DNA from: a virus
Virus record (IMG/VR): IMGVR_UViG_3300025727_000003
Location: 1-30,873 of that record
DNA: 30,873 nucleotides
Direction: 5' to 3' (one strand)
In this document: piece by piece, positions 1-8,818 of the stretch
How the letters are laid out: every line of letters begins with the position of its first letter
Numbering within the stretch: position 1 is the first letter of the stretch
Position numbers and translations under genes: made by a program
Notes under the pieces: model-generated
Told to the model about the DNA's origin: nothing
The model's input: only the letters and a program-made list of their open reading frames with translations
Database searches by the model: none

Positions 1-127
1 AGGTAGTTGAAGAAATCGAAAGCGAAATCGCTAAAGCTGAAAACGAAAGAGCAATACGAGAAGGAGATGAAGATCTTCAAATGGTGTATTAAAAACGATA
101 TAAGAGTTTATCGAGAACCAACAAGAC
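1..127. repeat. Left copy of 127-bp terminal direct repeat (circle junction)
   Basis: Bases 1-127 are identical to 30747-30873. A perfect overlap of 127 bases, a common largest k-mer in short-read assembly, is the usual sign of a circular contig rather than a biological terminal repeat. Removing one copy gives a 30,746-bp circle. This copy holds the end of the small gene whose full version is at 30638-30838 (stop at 90-92) and the start of the gene at 67-315. The physical molecule could be circularly permuted or have ends elsewhere; the sequence does not show which. Confidence 0.95.
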
Positions 128-315
128 CAGGTAAGAAACCACCAGTAATACTTGTTCTAGATTATAAAGGACAAATTAAAAAAGGATCAGAGGTGTTCTC
201 ACAAGGAACTCAACAGTTAGAACAAAAGATAGCAGAGGTATATGAGTGGGCATATGATAGAGCTCTTAATGCACTACAAAGACAGCAACAGATAAAGAGA
301 GACAATAGTACATAA
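67..315 (+). CDS. Small protein of unknown function, 82 aa
   Basis: I do not recognise this protein. The reading frame is open from a TTG at 7, but the ATG at 67 is the better start: it gives a protein beginning MKIFKWCIKN, and the codons before it lie inside the upstream gene (stop at 92 in another frame), leaving a 26-bp overlap. The product is basic at its N-terminal half, has a proline-rich stretch (PTRPGKKPP), and ends in a Gln- and Arg-rich helix likely to be amphipathic. There is no signal peptide or membrane segment. It is the last gene of the small-gene strip that follows the terminase, and an intrinsic terminator lies just downstream. Confidence 0.7.
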   Translation: MKIFKWCIKNDIRVYREPTRPGKKPPVILVLDYKGQIKKGSEVFSQGTQQLEQKIAEVYEWAYDRALNALQRQQQIKRDNST

Positions 316-342
316 TTAAACTTTTCATGTTAGTTAGTTTTG

Positions 343-370
343 GGGAATCAGAGATGGTTCCCTTTTTTTA
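343..370 (+). terminator. Intrinsic terminator before the tail module
   Basis: GGGAATC (343-349) pairs with GGTTCCC (356-362), including one G-T pair, around a six-base loop, and is followed by seven T residues. This is a normal Rho-independent terminator. It ends the transcript of the small-gene strip and sits immediately before the promoter-like motif at 372-401, so the two mark a transcription unit boundary. Confidence 0.8.
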
Positions 371-371
371 T

Positions 372-401
372 ACAAAAAACCCAAATAACTATTGTAATAA
401 T
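372..401 (+). promoter_or_regulatory. Late promoter-like motif, copy a (tail chaperone)
   Basis: ACAAA at 372-376, 15 bases, then TTGTAATAAT at 392-401, directly followed by the ATG at 402. It is one of six copies in this genome with the same 15-base spacing. The terminator at 343-370 lies just upstream. If TTGT is the -10 region, transcription would start at or next to the ATG, giving a leaderless mRNA. Function is inferred from recurrence, spacing and position. Confidence 0.7.
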
Positions 402-1064
402 ATGAAAGTTAAGATACAAGTACCAGAATCTTTAAGAGAGATTAGTTTAGAACAATACCAGAAGTACAACAAGATAAACACAGATGCTAATCAGAACTCC
501 AATTTCTTGTTACATAAGACAGTAGAAATATTTTGTAATCTAAATTTACAGAATGTAATTAAAGTAGAGTTTAATAGTGTAATGGAAGTTGTAAGAATTA
601 TAAATGATATGTTTAATAAAGATGCTAAACTTGTACCTACTTTTACAATGGAAGGTGTTGCTTATGGCTTTGTTCCAGATTTAGATAAAATAACATTAGG
701 TGAATATATAGACCTTGATACTACACTAGGAGATTGGAGCAACATGCACAAAGCTATGGCAGTATTATACAGACCAATAAAAGACACATTAAAAAATAAA
801 TACCTGGTAGAAGACTATAAAGGATCAGAAGAATCTGAAAAATATAAACAGATGCCACTTGATATAGTTATGGGTTCTATACTTTTTTTTTACAATTTAA
901 AGAACGAATTACTGAAAACTATCCTGAACTCTTTGAATCAAGAGGTGATCCAGGGGATGACTATTCAACAGAGGGAGGATTTACTAGGAAGTGGGGATGG
1001 TATAACTCGCTATATAGACTGGCTGGATCAGATGCAACCAAAATTGAATCTGTCAGTGAATTAA
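402..1064 (+). CDS. Tail assembly chaperone-like protein, short (G-like) form, 220 aa
   Basis: The start at 402 is chosen over an in-frame ATG at 327 because 327 lies before the terminator hairpin, while 402 follows the promoter-like motif. The protein begins MKVKIQVPES and carries a segment, TLGEYIDLDT...HKAMAVLYRP...MPLDIVMGSILFFYNL, that resembles a family I recall from Bacteroidetes and other marine phages. Its place before tail completion and tape-measure genes, and a second coding frame overlapping its 3' end, fit the G/GT chaperone arrangement of lambda-like tails. The role is inferred from position and the frameshift layout; similarity to a named chaperone was not tested. A T9 run at 883-891 lies inside the gene. 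Confidence 0.65.
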   Translation: MKVKIQVPESLREISLEQYQKYNKINTDANQNSNFLLHKTVEIFCNLNLQNVIKVEFNSVMEVVRIINDMFNKDAKLVPTFTMEGVAYGFVPDLDKITLGEYIDLDTTLGDWSNMHKAMAVLYRPIKDTLKNKYLVEDYKGSEESEKYKQMPLDIVMGSILFFYNLKNELLKTILNSLNQEVIQGMTIQQREDLLGSGDGITRYIDWLDQMQPKLNLSVN

Positions 1065-1150
1065 ATGTACATTCAGCTTTATTTTATTTAGCATATGAGC
1101 AAGACAAATTACAAACAGAAAGAAATTTAATCAAACAGAAAACAAGATGA
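402..1150 (+). CDS. Predicted -1 frameshift product (GT-like tail assembly chaperone), about 249 aa
   Basis: The first 163 codons (402-890) are shared with the short form. Slipping back one base on T_TTT_TTT at 884-890 opens a frame from 890 to a TGA at 1148-1150. The added 86 residues include GFTRKWGWYNSLYRLAG and SELNVHSALFYLAYEQDK, which look like a real folded domain and resemble a C-terminal segment I recall from other Bacteroidetes phages. This frame exactly fills the apparent gap 1065-1146, and its TGA overlaps the next ATG as ATGA, as expected for coupled phage genes. The frame has no good start of its own: an upstream stop lies at 860-862. The alternative is one T missing from the homopolymer in the assembly, which would make a single intact gene. 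Confidence 0.65.
883..891 (+). other. T9 slippery site for probable programmed -1 frameshift
   Basis: Nine T residues lie in the frame CTT TTT TTT TAC. Positions 884-890 match the X_XXY_YYZ slippery heptamer as T_TTT_TTT. The -1 frame is then open for 86 codons. I did not find a convincing stimulatory hairpin directly after it. Transcriptional slippage on the T run could give the same product. Confidence 0.6.
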
Positions 1151-1602
1151 CAGGATTTTACGATTTAACAAACAAAATAAAAGAAACACTAGAAGCAGAA
1201 CCATTTGTAAACAATGTATCATATGGAAGCTTTGATAATGTAGATTTAAACAAGCAGACTATATTTCCTTTATCTCACGTAATGGTTAATCAATGTACAA
1301 TAAACACTAAAGTACTTACATTTAATATTTCTGTTATGTGTATGGATATAGTAGATGTAAGCAAAGAAGAAACAACAGATTTATTTTTAGGTAATGACAA
1401 TGAGCAAGATGTATTAAACACACAACTAGGAGTGTTAGACAGATTAATGGCATTACTACAAAGAGGAGATTTATATACAGAAAAATATCAAGTAGATGCA
1501 GATGTAGCATGTGAACCATTTGTAGATAGATTTGAAAACAAGTTAGCAGGATGGGTAGCAACATTTGATGTACAGATACAAAACGACATGACTATATGTT
1601 AG
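1147..1602 (+). CDS. Tail completion/terminator-like virion protein, 151 aa
   Basis: A soluble protein with no signal peptide. Recognisable stretches are NKQTIFPLSHVMVN, MDIVDVSKE, DVLNTQLGVLDRL and EPFVDRFENKLAGW, which I associate with a family in Bacteroidetes phages that sits among head-tail joining and tail genes. The ATG overlaps the TGA of the -1 frame chaperone product (ATGA), suggesting translational coupling, and its own stop overlaps the next gene by 7 bases. A tail terminator or completion role is inferred from order and size, not from a catalytic or structural motif. Confidence 0.6.
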   Translation: MTGFYDLTNKIKETLEAEPFVNNVSYGSFDNVDLNKQTIFPLSHVMVNQCTINTKVLTFNISVMCMDIVDVSKEETTDLFLGNDNEQDVLNTQLGVLDRLMALLQRGDLYTEKYQVDADVACEPFVDRFENKLAGWVATFDVQIQNDMTIC

Positions 1603-2126
1603 AAAAAGAGAACACAAGAAAAGCATTAGAAGCATTTAAGGATTATGTAATTAGTCAGTCTAGAGCTAACCTAACTAAAAAGAATAAGAACGTATCTAAA
1701 CAGCTGTATAATTCTCTTAAAGGTATAATAGATGTTATGCCTAATTCATTTAGTTTAAAGTTTGAGATGGAAGATTATGGTAAGTTCCAAGACGAGGGAG
1801 TGAAAGGAGCAACAAGCACATATCCAGAAAGTACTAATAGTCCATTTAAGTTTGGAACAGGATCAGGAAAGAAAGGTGGATTGTCTGGAGGTATTAAGAA
1901 ATGGGTAGAAGCAAGAAGATTTCAATTTAGAGATGCTAAAGGAAAGTTTACAAGTTATGAATCTACAGCTTATGTTATTTCTAGATCAATATGGAATAAA
2001 GGAATTAAAGCAAGCTTGTTTTTTACTAAACCTTTTGAGAAAGGATTTAAAAGATTACCAGAAGAATTACTAGAAGCATACGGATTAGACGTAGAAGAAT
2101 TTATAGATTTTACAATAAAACAATAG
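1596..2126 (+). CDS. HK97 gp10-like tail/head-tail protein, 176 aa
   Basis: A basic, soluble protein. An N-terminal helical part is followed by GKFQDEGVKG, then a glycine-rich loop (FKFGTGSGKKGGLSGG) and a C-terminal helix ending in DVEEFIDF. The pattern 'YGxFxDEGVKG' followed by a loop and a C-terminal helix is like phage gp10-type tail/neck proteins, though identity with that family was not tested. It overlaps the upstream gene by 7 bases and is followed 3 bases later by the next tail gene, so it is part of the late tail operon. Confidence 0.55.
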   Translation: MLEKENTRKALEAFKDYVISQSRANLTKKNKNVSKQLYNSLKGIIDVMPNSFSLKFEMEDYGKFQDEGVKGATSTYPESTNSPFKFGTGSGKKGGLSGGIKKWVEARRFQFRDAKGKFTSYESTAYVISRSIWNKGIKASLFFTKPFEKGFKRLPEELLEAYGLDVEEFIDFTIKQ

Positions 2127-2129
2127 AAC

Positions 2130-3065
2130 ATGGCAAATATATTATTAAGAAGTCCTTTTTATATTAATCAAACACAAAGTGGTGCACAATCAGCAAAACT
2201 AGAATTAGAGATTGATGGAACATTAAGGTATACAATTATAAAAGACACACCAACAACATCAGTAACATTTGAAATAGCAGAACTAGCAAGAGACTATCTA
2301 GATATTACTTACGCAGGTTCTTATCAAAATCAAAAAGTTACAATAGCGGGAGAGATTACATGGTATCAATCAACTAACGCAACAGGAGGAACTACAGGAA
2401 CACCAGTAACATTTACTCATAATGGTTTTGATGGCTATTGGGATTACTATAACACCTCTTCAGATAAAGACTTCTGTGGTACAGGATCTTGTTTAATGCA
2501 AGACAATACAACAATATATGTACCTGAAGGAGAAGGAGGGTTTATTCCAGTGTTATCATCAGGTTCAATAATTTATAATTCATTTACAGGTTCTACAACT
2601 TCTTTAGCAGTGGGATCACCACCTGTAACAATAACTATTAAAAGAACAGACTGTTCAAGATACACACCAATGCAAGTAACATTTGTAAACAAATACGGAG
2701 CTTTACAAGATGTTTATTTCGACAAGAAAAGTGTAGAGTCAGTAAGAACTACATCACAACAATATAGAAACAGCAACATTAGTTCAAGTGGTACATATTC
2801 AAAAACCTCACATCAATACAGAACTTTAAAGAAACAAGCAAGAGAAACAATGACTTTAAACACAGGATATATAGATGAAGGAATGAATGAATCAATGAAA
2901 CAATTAATGTTGTCAGAACAAGTTTGGATGCACATGGGATCAGAAATTCACCCAATAGATATTGTAACTAATTCATTAACTCTGAAAACAAAAGCAAACG
3001 ATAAATTAATAAATTACACATTAGAAGTAATTCACGCACATGACCATATTGATAACGTTAGGTAA
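2130..3065 (+). CDS. Tail/baseplate structural protein, 311 aa
   Basis: Largely beta-rich: many Thr, Ser and Val, with a central region containing FCGTGSC, a possible disulfide or metal pair. The C-terminal third has the segment SVRTTSQQYRNSN...YRTLKKQARETMTLNTGYIDEG followed by MKQLMLSEQVWMHMG, which I recall from Bacteroidetes phage tail loci. It probably forms part of the tail tip, next to the very large protein encoded downstream. The stop and the next ATG share one base (TAATG). The exact role is not known. Confidence 0.6.
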   Translation: MANILLRSPFYINQTQSGAQSAKLELEIDGTLRYTIIKDTPTTSVTFEIAELARDYLDITYAGSYQNQKVTIAGEITWYQSTNATGGTTGTPVTFTHNGFDGYWDYYNTSSDKDFCGTGSCLMQDNTTIYVPEGEGGFIPVLSSGSIIYNSFTGSTTSLAVGSPPVTITIKRTDCSRYTPMQVTFVNKYGALQDVYFDKKSVESVRTTSQQYRNSNISSSGTYSKTSHQYRTLKKQARETMTLNTGYIDEGMNESMKQLMLSEQVWMHMGSEIHPIDIVTNSLTLKTKANDKLINYTLEVIHAHDHIDNVR

Positions 3066-6000
3066 TGAAAGTAACACTACAATTATACATAGAAGGAAAT
3101 AGAGTTGATTTATTTAGTGACGAGTCTGTAAATATTATACAGTCTATTCAGAACGTTAAAGATATATCTAAAATTTTTGTAGAGTTTACTAGAACCTTTA
3201 ATGTGCCTGCTTCTAAAAATAATAATAAAATATTTGAACATTATTATAACTATTCTATTGATGGAGGATTTGACGCAAGAATAAAAAAGACATCTACAAT
3301 AGAGCTTAATTCAAGACCATTTAAAATAGGAAAGATAAAGCTAGATGGTGTTGATTTAGAAGATGGTTCACCTAACACTTATAGAATAACGTTCTTTGGA
3401 AACACAATAGATTTAAATGATTTACTAGGAGATGATGATTTAAGTTCTTTAGATTTAACTGCTTTTGACTCTACTTATACACCAGCTGAAGTAAAAACAG
3501 CACTACAATCAGGTCTAACAAAAACATATACCAAATCAGACGCATCAACTATTATCTATCCTCAAGGTATAATAGCACCATTAATATCACACACTACAAG
3601 ACTCTACTATGAAGCTTCTACCACAGCAGTGTACCCAGATCCGTTAGGAGGAAACTTATATCCATCTAGCACAAATCATCAAGGTGTTTATTACGAAGAG
3701 TTAAAATATGCTATTAGAGCAGATGCAATAATAAGAGCTATAGAAGACAAATATGGATTAACCTTTAGTAATGATTTCTTTAACACAACTAATAACGCAT
3801 ATTATGGTTTGTATTTATGGCTACAAAGAAAGAAAGGTAAGGCATTTGAAGAAGCAGCAGTAACAAAACAAGTAACAGGATTTACTATAGATTACAATCA
3901 AGAAATTCCTGAAGTATCAAGTTATGTAGATAGATTAGTTGTGCAGAATGTAACATCAGGTTCTATACAATACTCTTTAACAATAGAATCAACAACAAGT
4001 ATAGATGGTACAGTTATAATAAAAAAAGATGGAGGTTCATTTGACCAAAGAGAGATAAGCGGAACTTCAATAACATTAAATGGTTATTTAACAAACGGAA
4101 CATACACTGTATTTATAAATTCTGCTGAAACATCATTTACTTTATCTACAAACACACAATGGGATTTAGATCCTACTTATTATCCAGATAGTGCAGCACA
4201 ATATCCTTTAACAAGTACATTTGCTTTTAATAACACCAGAACGTTTATTATAAGTGAGCAAATGCCAGAGATGAAAGTAATAGACTTTTTAACTGGACTG
4301 TTTCAGTTGTTTAATTTAACAGCTTACACCGAAAACGGAACTATAGTAATTAAAACATTAAATGAATATTATTCTGATTCTGATACAGTCTGGGATATTA
4401 CAAACGATGTAGATACTACAAAAAGCACAGTTGATGTAGCTTTGCCTTATAAAGAAGTAGAATTTAGATATGAAGGATTAGATACAAAATTAGCAAAGCA
4501 ACACGAACAAATAAACAACACCTCTTGGGGAACAGAGAGTTATTCAGGTGATGATTACTATGATGCAAATCCAGAAATATATTCAGTAATAGCTCCTTTT
4601 GAGCACATGAAGTATGAAAGGTTATATAATGGAAGTACACCTATAGAAGCACAAGTTGGATGGTTTGTAGATGATAACAACGAAGCTTACTTTGGTAAGC
4701 CTTTATTGTTTTATACTTATAATCAAACATCAGCAACATCAATAAGATTCCTAGAAACAGAAGATGCAGGCACATATGACGATATAACAAGTTATTTTAT
4801 TCCTTCTAACAGTGTAGACATAGACAGCACCGTAAGTGATGTATCAAATAATTACAGAAACGAAATAAACGAATACACTAACACAAATGCATTTGATAAG
4901 ACATTGTTTGCACAATACTATCAAAACTACATTTCTCAAGTGTTTCAAGAAAACAGAAGATTAACTACTGTTTATGCTTATTTACCTTTAAAAATGTTAC
5001 AAGAGTTTATTCTTGCTGACACAATAGCAATAAGCGACAAGAACTATACTATAAATGAAATAGAAACAGATTTTAGTACTGGCAGAAGTAAATTAGAATT
5101 AATTAATGGTTTGACGGTGTCTGTAGGAGGATCAACACCAATTACAACAACAACAACTTCAGACGAAGATGCATGTACTGAATGTAGTGCTGATTCTACA
5201 TTTTGTACTGTAGATGGATTAACACCCACAGCTGACAAAACATGTGACGTAGGAAGAAGTGTAGTTGTAAGTGGGTTAACAAGCCAACAACAAACCGAAG
5301 ATATTACGTTAACAGCTACAGCTAATAATTTTATAGGTACAGCTACGTATTTATGGTCTGGTGGAAATGCAGCAGGATTAACAACATCTTCTATAACAAT
5401 AACAAATGCAACAACAGGAAACGTAACATATACTTGTGTGGCTACAGATAGTGATGATAGTGCAGAGTTTACAGATACGCATACGGTTCTATGGACACCT
5501 AAAACATATGTAATAACATTAAACGTAATAGACAGTATTTCATCACCTACATCTGCAGCGTATAATGTGACAGGAGATCAGACAGGAACAACTCAAACAC
5601 TACAAGAAGGTGAAACATATTCATTTAATACAAGTGTAAGTGTTAATAGTGGCTATCAATTTACATCAGGACCTTCTATATCAAACGCAACAGGTACTGT
5701 AGGAACATCTAACTTAACAGTAAATACAACTTTAACTGGTACAGTTCAAGCAACATCACAATTCTTAACTATTAGTGGACCTACTGCTAAAACGGTAAAT
5801 GTAAATTTAACTCTACTTGCTACACCTTCAGGATTTACTCCCACGAGTTATTCTTGGTCTGGTGGTTCTGCAAGTGGTTCTACTCAAAGTATAACATTTA
5901 CAGAAACCGTAGCAGACACATACACTTATACGTGTACAGCAACAGATGGTACAATCACTGCAACAGATACACACGTGGTAGTCTGGACAACACAAACGTT

Positions 6001-7798
6001 AATTGATATAACGTTAGCTATAGACACAAGTGCAATAACAGCTCCAGTTAATTCATTTACAATCACAGGAGACCAAGACGGATTAGTAAAATCACAAAAT
6101 TCTGGTACAGTGTTTGTCTTTAGTTCTGGTATAGAATTAAATTCAGGATTTGAGTATGTAGGTAGTGCTCCAACAGTTAACAATGCAGGGGGAACATTTA
6201 CAACGAGCCAAACAGTAACAACTGTATTTGGTTCTGCAACCATTCAGCTAATAGTATATAATTATTATGTAGTAACAGGATGTTCAGGTCAAACAGTAGC
6301 AGGACAAACAATATATGTAAGATCAAGAGATACTTTTACAGTAGGAAACAGTACAACAGGAACTTATATAAAAATAAACAACTTATGTTACTATACATCT
6401 TCAACAGCATTTGCTTCTGACTGGGCAACTAATAATGGTGTTACAGTAGGTGATGGTGAAGGTACAGGGTGTGACACTTGTACAGGAGGAGGAACAACAA
6501 CAGATCCTTGTTTAGCAACTAAATCAGTATTTTATTTAAGATACTCTACATCTAATGATGTTTGTGAAAACGAACAATCTAAAAACTTTTACTATGTAAA
6601 TGGATCAGGTCTTTCTCAAACAAATTCTAATTGGTGTAGTATAACAGATCTTTATACTTACGCAGACTGTACAGTAGCAGCACCAACTGGATATTATTCA
6701 CTAGACAACGACAACACAGATAGAAGATATTGGAATGGTTCTAGTTTTAGTGTATGTATAAATTGTATTGATGCAAATGGATTGTATTATTTAGGACAAA
6801 GCTGGGATCCAGTTCAAGATTATTGTGATTCTTCACAAGGGGTTTTTGGATATTATTATTTTGACAATAATAAAACACTAACTACAGCTACAAGTAATGA
6901 TGACATGTATACAAGTGCTGCTAATATTGGTACTCCTAATAAAGCGCCAGAAGGATTTTATACAGACCTTACAAGTTATAGATATTACGAACCAAATACA
7001 GCACAAGTATGGGAAAACTATGGGGGATGTCCAGTTAGACCAACAACAACAACTACTACTACTGTACCAACACTAACGGTGTTTAGACAATATGGAGACT
7101 GTCCTACAGGCGGACTTGATGCGACTAAAGTGTTTGGTAATAATTCTACAAGTGGTTTCCCATTTGTAATAGAAGATGAAAACGGAGATTGTTGGTCAGA
7201 TCCACAGTTTACATCAACATCATCTACAGATTGGGTTGGTGATAGTGCGTTTACACATTATGATGATTGTGTTTCTTGTACGGGTACTACAACTACTACC
7301 ACGACTACCACAACGACACAAGCACCAGACAATGTATTTGTAGTAGAAAGACAAAGTGATGGATTCGCAACATATGTACAATTAGATTCTGGTTATCAAG
7401 TAGGAAATACAGATTTAACTATATCAACAGATGGTGCAACGTGTTATGATATAGCAGGAACAGCTTTAGTAACTGATCCTACAGTTTATGGTGAAATTAC
7501 AGGTTCTTGTATAACTACAACCACAACAACTACGACAACAACAATTACTTGTGGATCTCAAACATTATACAAATCGGCAGTAAGTGCAACAGACGTATGT
7601 TGTAATTCAGCAACAGCTAGAACAGTTTATATGGATAGCAACAGCATTACAACAGCAACTGCTATTTATCAAGATGATACTTGTAGTGCAACTTTGGCAA
7701 CAGATCAATACTTCTCTGAAGATTTTGGAGAGTATTATTTCTGGAACTCATCAACAACCACATTAACAGGACCAACAACTTGTCCAGCATGTCCATAA
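3065..7798 (+). CDS. Giant multidomain tail-tip/receptor-binding protein with Ig-like repeats and poly-Thr linkers, 1577 aa
   Basis: The largest gene of the phage. Residues 1 to about 690 form a tail-associated region (MKVTLQLYIEGNRVDLF...) of a type seen in Bacteroidetes phages. A Thr run (about 693-698) leads to two Ig/PKD-like repeats (about 724-812 and 898-975: YLWSGG...TYTCVATD and YSWSGG...TYTCTATD), each followed by a second beta domain (ITLNVID, ITLAIDT). From about 1060 the protein is Cys-rich, with small repeated modules of the type 'C...YYxxxG' separated by Thr runs near residues 1327, 1408 and 1484. The end is PTTCPACP. The runs use mixed ACA/ACT/ACC/ACG codons, so the peptide rather than a DNA repeat seems to be kept. 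It likely forms the tail tip and contacts the host surface; this is inferred. A glycosyltransferase-like gene starts 2 bases after the stop. Confidence 0.7.
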   Translation: MKVTLQLYIEGNRVDLFSDESVNIIQSIQNVKDISKIFVEFTRTFNVPASKNNNKIFEHYYNYSIDGGFDARIKKTSTIELNSRPFKIGKIKLDGVDLEDGSPNTYRITFFGNTIDLNDLLGDDDLSSLDLTAFDSTYTPAEVKTALQSGLTKTYTKSDASTIIYPQGIIAPLISHTTRLYYEASTTAVYPDPLGGNLYPSSTNHQGVYYEELKYAIRADAIIRAIEDKYGLTFSNDFFNTTNNAYYGLYLWLQRKKGKAFEEAAVTKQVTGFTIDYNQEIPEVSSYVDRLVVQNVTSGSIQYSLTIESTTSIDGTVIIKKDGGSFDQREISGTSITLNGYLTNGTYTVFINSAETSFTLSTNTQWDLDPTYYPDSAAQYPLTSTFAFNNTRTFIISEQMPEMKVIDFLTGLFQLFNLTAYTENGTIVIKTLNEYYSDSDTVWDITNDVDTTKSTVDVALPYKEVEFRYEGLDTKLAKQHEQINNTSWGTESYSGDDYYDANPEIYSVIAPFEHMKYERLYNGSTPIEAQVGWFVDDNNEAYFGKPLLFYTYNQTSATSIRFLETEDAGTYDDITSYFIPSNSVDIDSTVSDVSNNYRNEINEYTNTNAFDKTLFAQYYQNYISQVFQENRRLTTVYAYLPLKMLQEFILADTIAISDKNYTINEIETDFSTGRSKLELINGLTVSVGGSTPITTTTTSDEDACTECSADSTFCTVDGLTPTADKTCDVGRSVVVSGLTSQQQTEDITLTATANNFIGTATYLWSGGNAAGLTTSSITITNATTGNVTYTCVATDSDDSAEFTDTHTVLWTPKTYVITLNVIDSISSPTSAAYNVTGDQTGTTQTLQEGETYSFNTSVSVNSGYQFTSGPSISNATGTVGTSNLTVNTTLTGTVQATSQFLTISGPTAKTVNVNLTLLATPSGFTPTSYSWSGGSASGSTQSITFTETVADTYTYTCTATDGTITATDTHVVVWTTQTLIDITLAIDTSAITAPVNSFTITGDQDGLVKSQNSGTVFVFSSGIELNSGFEYVGSAPTVNNAGGTFTTSQTVTTVFGSATIQLIVYNYYVVTGCSGQTVAGQTIYVRSRDTFTVGNSTTGTYIKINNLCYYTSSTAFASDWATNNGVTVGDGEGTGCDTCTGGGTTTDPCLATKSVFYLRYSTSNDVCENEQSKNFYYVNGSGLSQTNSNWCSITDLYTYADCTVAAPTGYYSLDNDNTDRRYWNGSSFSVCINCIDANGLYYLGQSWDPVQDYCDSSQGVFGYYYFDNNKTLTTATSNDDMYTSAANIGTPNKAPEGFYTDLTSYRYYEPNTAQVWENYGGCPVRPTTTTTTTVPTLTVFRQYGDCPTGGLDATKVFGNNSTSGFPFVIEDENGDCWSDPQFTSTSSTDWVGDSAFTHYDDCVSCTGTTTTTTTTTTTQAPDNVFVVERQSDGFATYVQLDSGYQVGNTDLTISTDGATCYDIAGTALVTDPTVYGEITGSCITTTTTTTTTTITCGSQTLYKSAVSATDVCCNSATARTVYMDSNSITTATAIYQDDTCSATLATDQYFSEDFGEYYFWNSSTTTLTGPTTCPACP

Positions 7799-7799
7799 T

Positions 7800-8684
7800 A
7801 TGAAATATATAGCAGCACAACCAGAATTAAAATACTATGAATGGCAAGTAGACACTATGATATATTCGTATTTAAAACAAGGAGTAGATCCTAATGATAT
7901 CATAATACTATGGGGAAACACAGGTGAATATAATTGTGACGGTTTAAGAAAGAAATATCCAACAGTAAACTTTCATAAATACCCTTATAAAAGAGAAGCA
8001 TATCCACCTGCTATAAAACCGTATTTAATGTCTAAATATTTTGGAAGCTGTAAGTGTACACAAAGTGAACAATATTATTATGCAGACGCAGACACTATAT
8101 TAACTAAACCTTTACCTGACTTTCCAAACGATACTGTTTTTATGTCAGACACAAAAAGCTATATAGGTTATGATTATATAATTTCAAAAGGAGAAGAGAT
8201 TTTAGACATTATGTGTGAAGCAACAAAAATAGATAAAAACATTATTAAAGAAAGAAGACACGAATCAGGAGGATGTCAATTTATATTTTCAGGAACAGAC
8301 AGTAAATTCTGGAAAGAAGTATACGTGAACTCTAACGCACTTTATAGAGAGATGCGTAGATACAATCAAGAACACAAAGAAAAGTACAAAGGAACATATC
8401 CTATACAAGCATGGACTGCTGAAATGTGGGCAACTTTATGGCAGTTTTTTAAAAAAGGATATAAAACAGAAATTAGTAAGGATTTAAGTTTTGCATGGGC
8501 AACAGATCCATTAAATATGCTAGAGGGTAAAAGAATACTACATAATGCAGGAGTAACAGACAAGCATAAAGATTTTTTTAAGAAATCTAATTGGCAAAAT
8601 GAAAGTCCACCATCAGATCTCAATATAACAAAAACCCATTGTAGTTATTATTATTACAAGCAAGTATTAGAAGCAACATGTTAG
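7800..8684 (+). CDS. GT-A type glycosyltransferase-like protein, 294 aa
   Basis: The segment YYYADADTILTKPL (about residues 91-104) has a DxD motif (DAD) after a hydrophobic strand, the metal and sugar-nucleotide binding signature of GT-A folds. Later ESGGCQFIFSG and ILHNAGV look like acceptor-side and C-terminal His motifs of such enzymes. There is no signal peptide, so it would act in the cytoplasm. It lies between the giant Thr-run protein and the tape measure, inside the tail operon, so the likely substrate is a virion protein; modified DNA or host glycan are alternatives. The TAG overlaps the next small gene by 7 bases. Confidence 0.65.
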   Translation: MKYIAAQPELKYYEWQVDTMIYSYLKQGVDPNDIIILWGNTGEYNCDGLRKKYPTVNFHKYPYKREAYPPAIKPYLMSKYFGSCKCTQSEQYYYADADTILTKPLPDFPNDTVFMSDTKSYIGYDYIISKGEEILDIMCEATKIDKNIIKERRHESGGCQFIFSGTDSKFWKEVYVNSNALYREMRRYNQEHKEKYKGTYPIQAWTAEMWATLWQFFKKGYKTEISKDLSFAWATDPLNMLEGKRILHNAGVTDKHKDFFKKSNWQNESPPSDLNITKTHCSYYYYKQVLEATC

Positions 8685-8818
8685 GAAACGTACTAGAATT
8701 ATTAAGATTAGCAAAGCAAGAGAAAATATCTGGCAAGTATATAGATATAGCATTAGGTAAAAATAAAATGCCAGAAACAATAAAAGAAGCATACGAACAA
8801 TTTAAAAAGAACAAGTAA
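8678..8818 (+). CDS. Small tail-operon protein of unknown function, 46 aa
   Basis: A short gene starting MLGNVLELLRLAKQEK and ending EAYEQFKKNK, mostly helical and basic at its end. It fills the space between the glycosyltransferase-like gene and the tape measure, overlapping the former by 7 bases and sharing one base with the latter (TAATG). That tight coupling and the lack of stops support it as a real gene. Function unknown; a small helper for tape-measure assembly is a guess from position only. Confidence 0.6.
   Translation: MLGNVLELLRLAKQEKISGKYIDIALGKNKMPETIKEAYEQFKKNK

Noticed and set aside
7-66. TTG at 7 as start of the first gene
   Set aside because: The added residues are the shifted-frame reading of the upstream gene's coiled coil. 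The ATG at 67 gives a normal overlap.
61-66. AAGGAG before the ATG at 67 as a Shine-Dalgarno site
   Set aside because: It touches the start codon, lies in an upstream coding sequence, and most other starts lack such a site.
327-401. Upstream ATG at 327 as start of the chaperone gene
   Set aside because: It lies before the terminator hairpin and the promoter-like motif; the ATG at 402 directly follows the motif.
7040-7545. ACN triplet runs as a CRISPR array or pure microsatellite
   Set aside because: They are in-frame Thr runs with mixed codons in a long gene. No spacer-repeat structure is present.
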